Source of the DNA: Porphyrobacter sp.
GTDB lineage: Bacteria > Pseudomonadota > Alphaproteobacteria > Sphingomonadales > Sphingomonadaceae
Assembly (NCBI GenBank): GCA_021732945.1
Contig: JAKFWB010000016.1
Location: forward strand, 1-6,260
Direction of reading: 5' to 3'
DNA length: 6,260 nucleotides
Made by a program: the position numbers and the translations under genes. Positions 6,188 through 6,260 of this stretch are shown here, one piece after another; the stretch's first letter is position 1, and each line of letters begins with the position of its first letter. The notes under the pieces are model-generated. The model saw nothing but the letters and a program-made list of their open reading frames with translations, was not told the DNA's origin and did no database searches.

Positions 6188-6260
6188 TATCTCAAATCCA
6201 ATGACAACGGGACCATGAACTCGCTTTTGGCGTTCAATCCAACTGGCCCCTTGGCTACGC
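6188..6260 (+). pseudogene. In-frame continuation of the TonB receptor beyond the stop codon (runs off the right edge)
   Basis: Directly after TAA at 6185-6187, the same frame stays open for 24 codons to the edge and reads YLKSNDNGTMNSLLAFNP and onward. This looks like the next barrel strand and extracellular loop of a receptor (strand LTIAG, one residue, then YLKSNDNGT). The simplest explanation is one base change creating TAA from a sense codon such as GAA, CAA or TCA, or a sequencing error. No ribosome binding site suggests that a separate gene begins here. Confidence 0.65.

Overview
The window looks like chromosomal DNA from an alphaproteobacterium, most likely a sphingomonad (Novosphingobium, Sphingobium or Erythrobacter type). 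This is an inference. It rests on the high G+C of most of the window, on the alphaproteobacterial style of the thiolase and FadJ-type proteins, and on a TonB-dependent receptor of the abundant sphingomonad class. No marker gene fixes the genus.

Layout from left to right. Positions 1-1720 (minus strand) hold most of a FadJ/FadB-type beta-oxidation enzyme (enoyl-CoA hydratase plus 3-hydroxyacyl-CoA dehydrogenase), whose C-terminus runs off the left edge. Positions 1725-2930 (minus) hold a thiolase four bases upstream of it, so the two form a beta-oxidation operon transcribed leftward. After a 137-base divergent gap comes a plus-strand NADP-dependent MDR oxidoreductase of the CurA/leukotriene B4 dehydrogenase family (3068-4084). 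Its 3' end overlaps by 11 bases the end of a minus-strand alpha-methylacyl-CoA racemase (4074-5162). A 236-base divergent gap follows, with a near-perfect 22-bp palindrome and a stem-loop. Then comes a plus-strand TonB-dependent receptor starting at 5399. The receptor reading frame meets an ochre stop at 6185-6187, but receptor-like sequence continues in the same frame to the right edge, so this gene appears broken by a nonsense change.

Taken together, the genes suggest uptake and degradation of a hydrophobic or methyl-branched acid. The receptor would take the substrate through the outer membrane, the racemase would set the 2-methyl stereochemistry of the CoA ester, and the hydratase/dehydrogenase and thiolase would carry out the last three beta-oxidation steps. 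The MDR protein would reduce an enone or enal intermediate. The substrate cannot be read from the sequence. Each enzyme belongs to a known family. I see no undescribed defence, mobile or RNA system here. The most notable points are the interrupted receptor and the palindrome in its upstream region. No tRNA, rRNA, CRISPR array, insertion sequence or convincing terminator was found.
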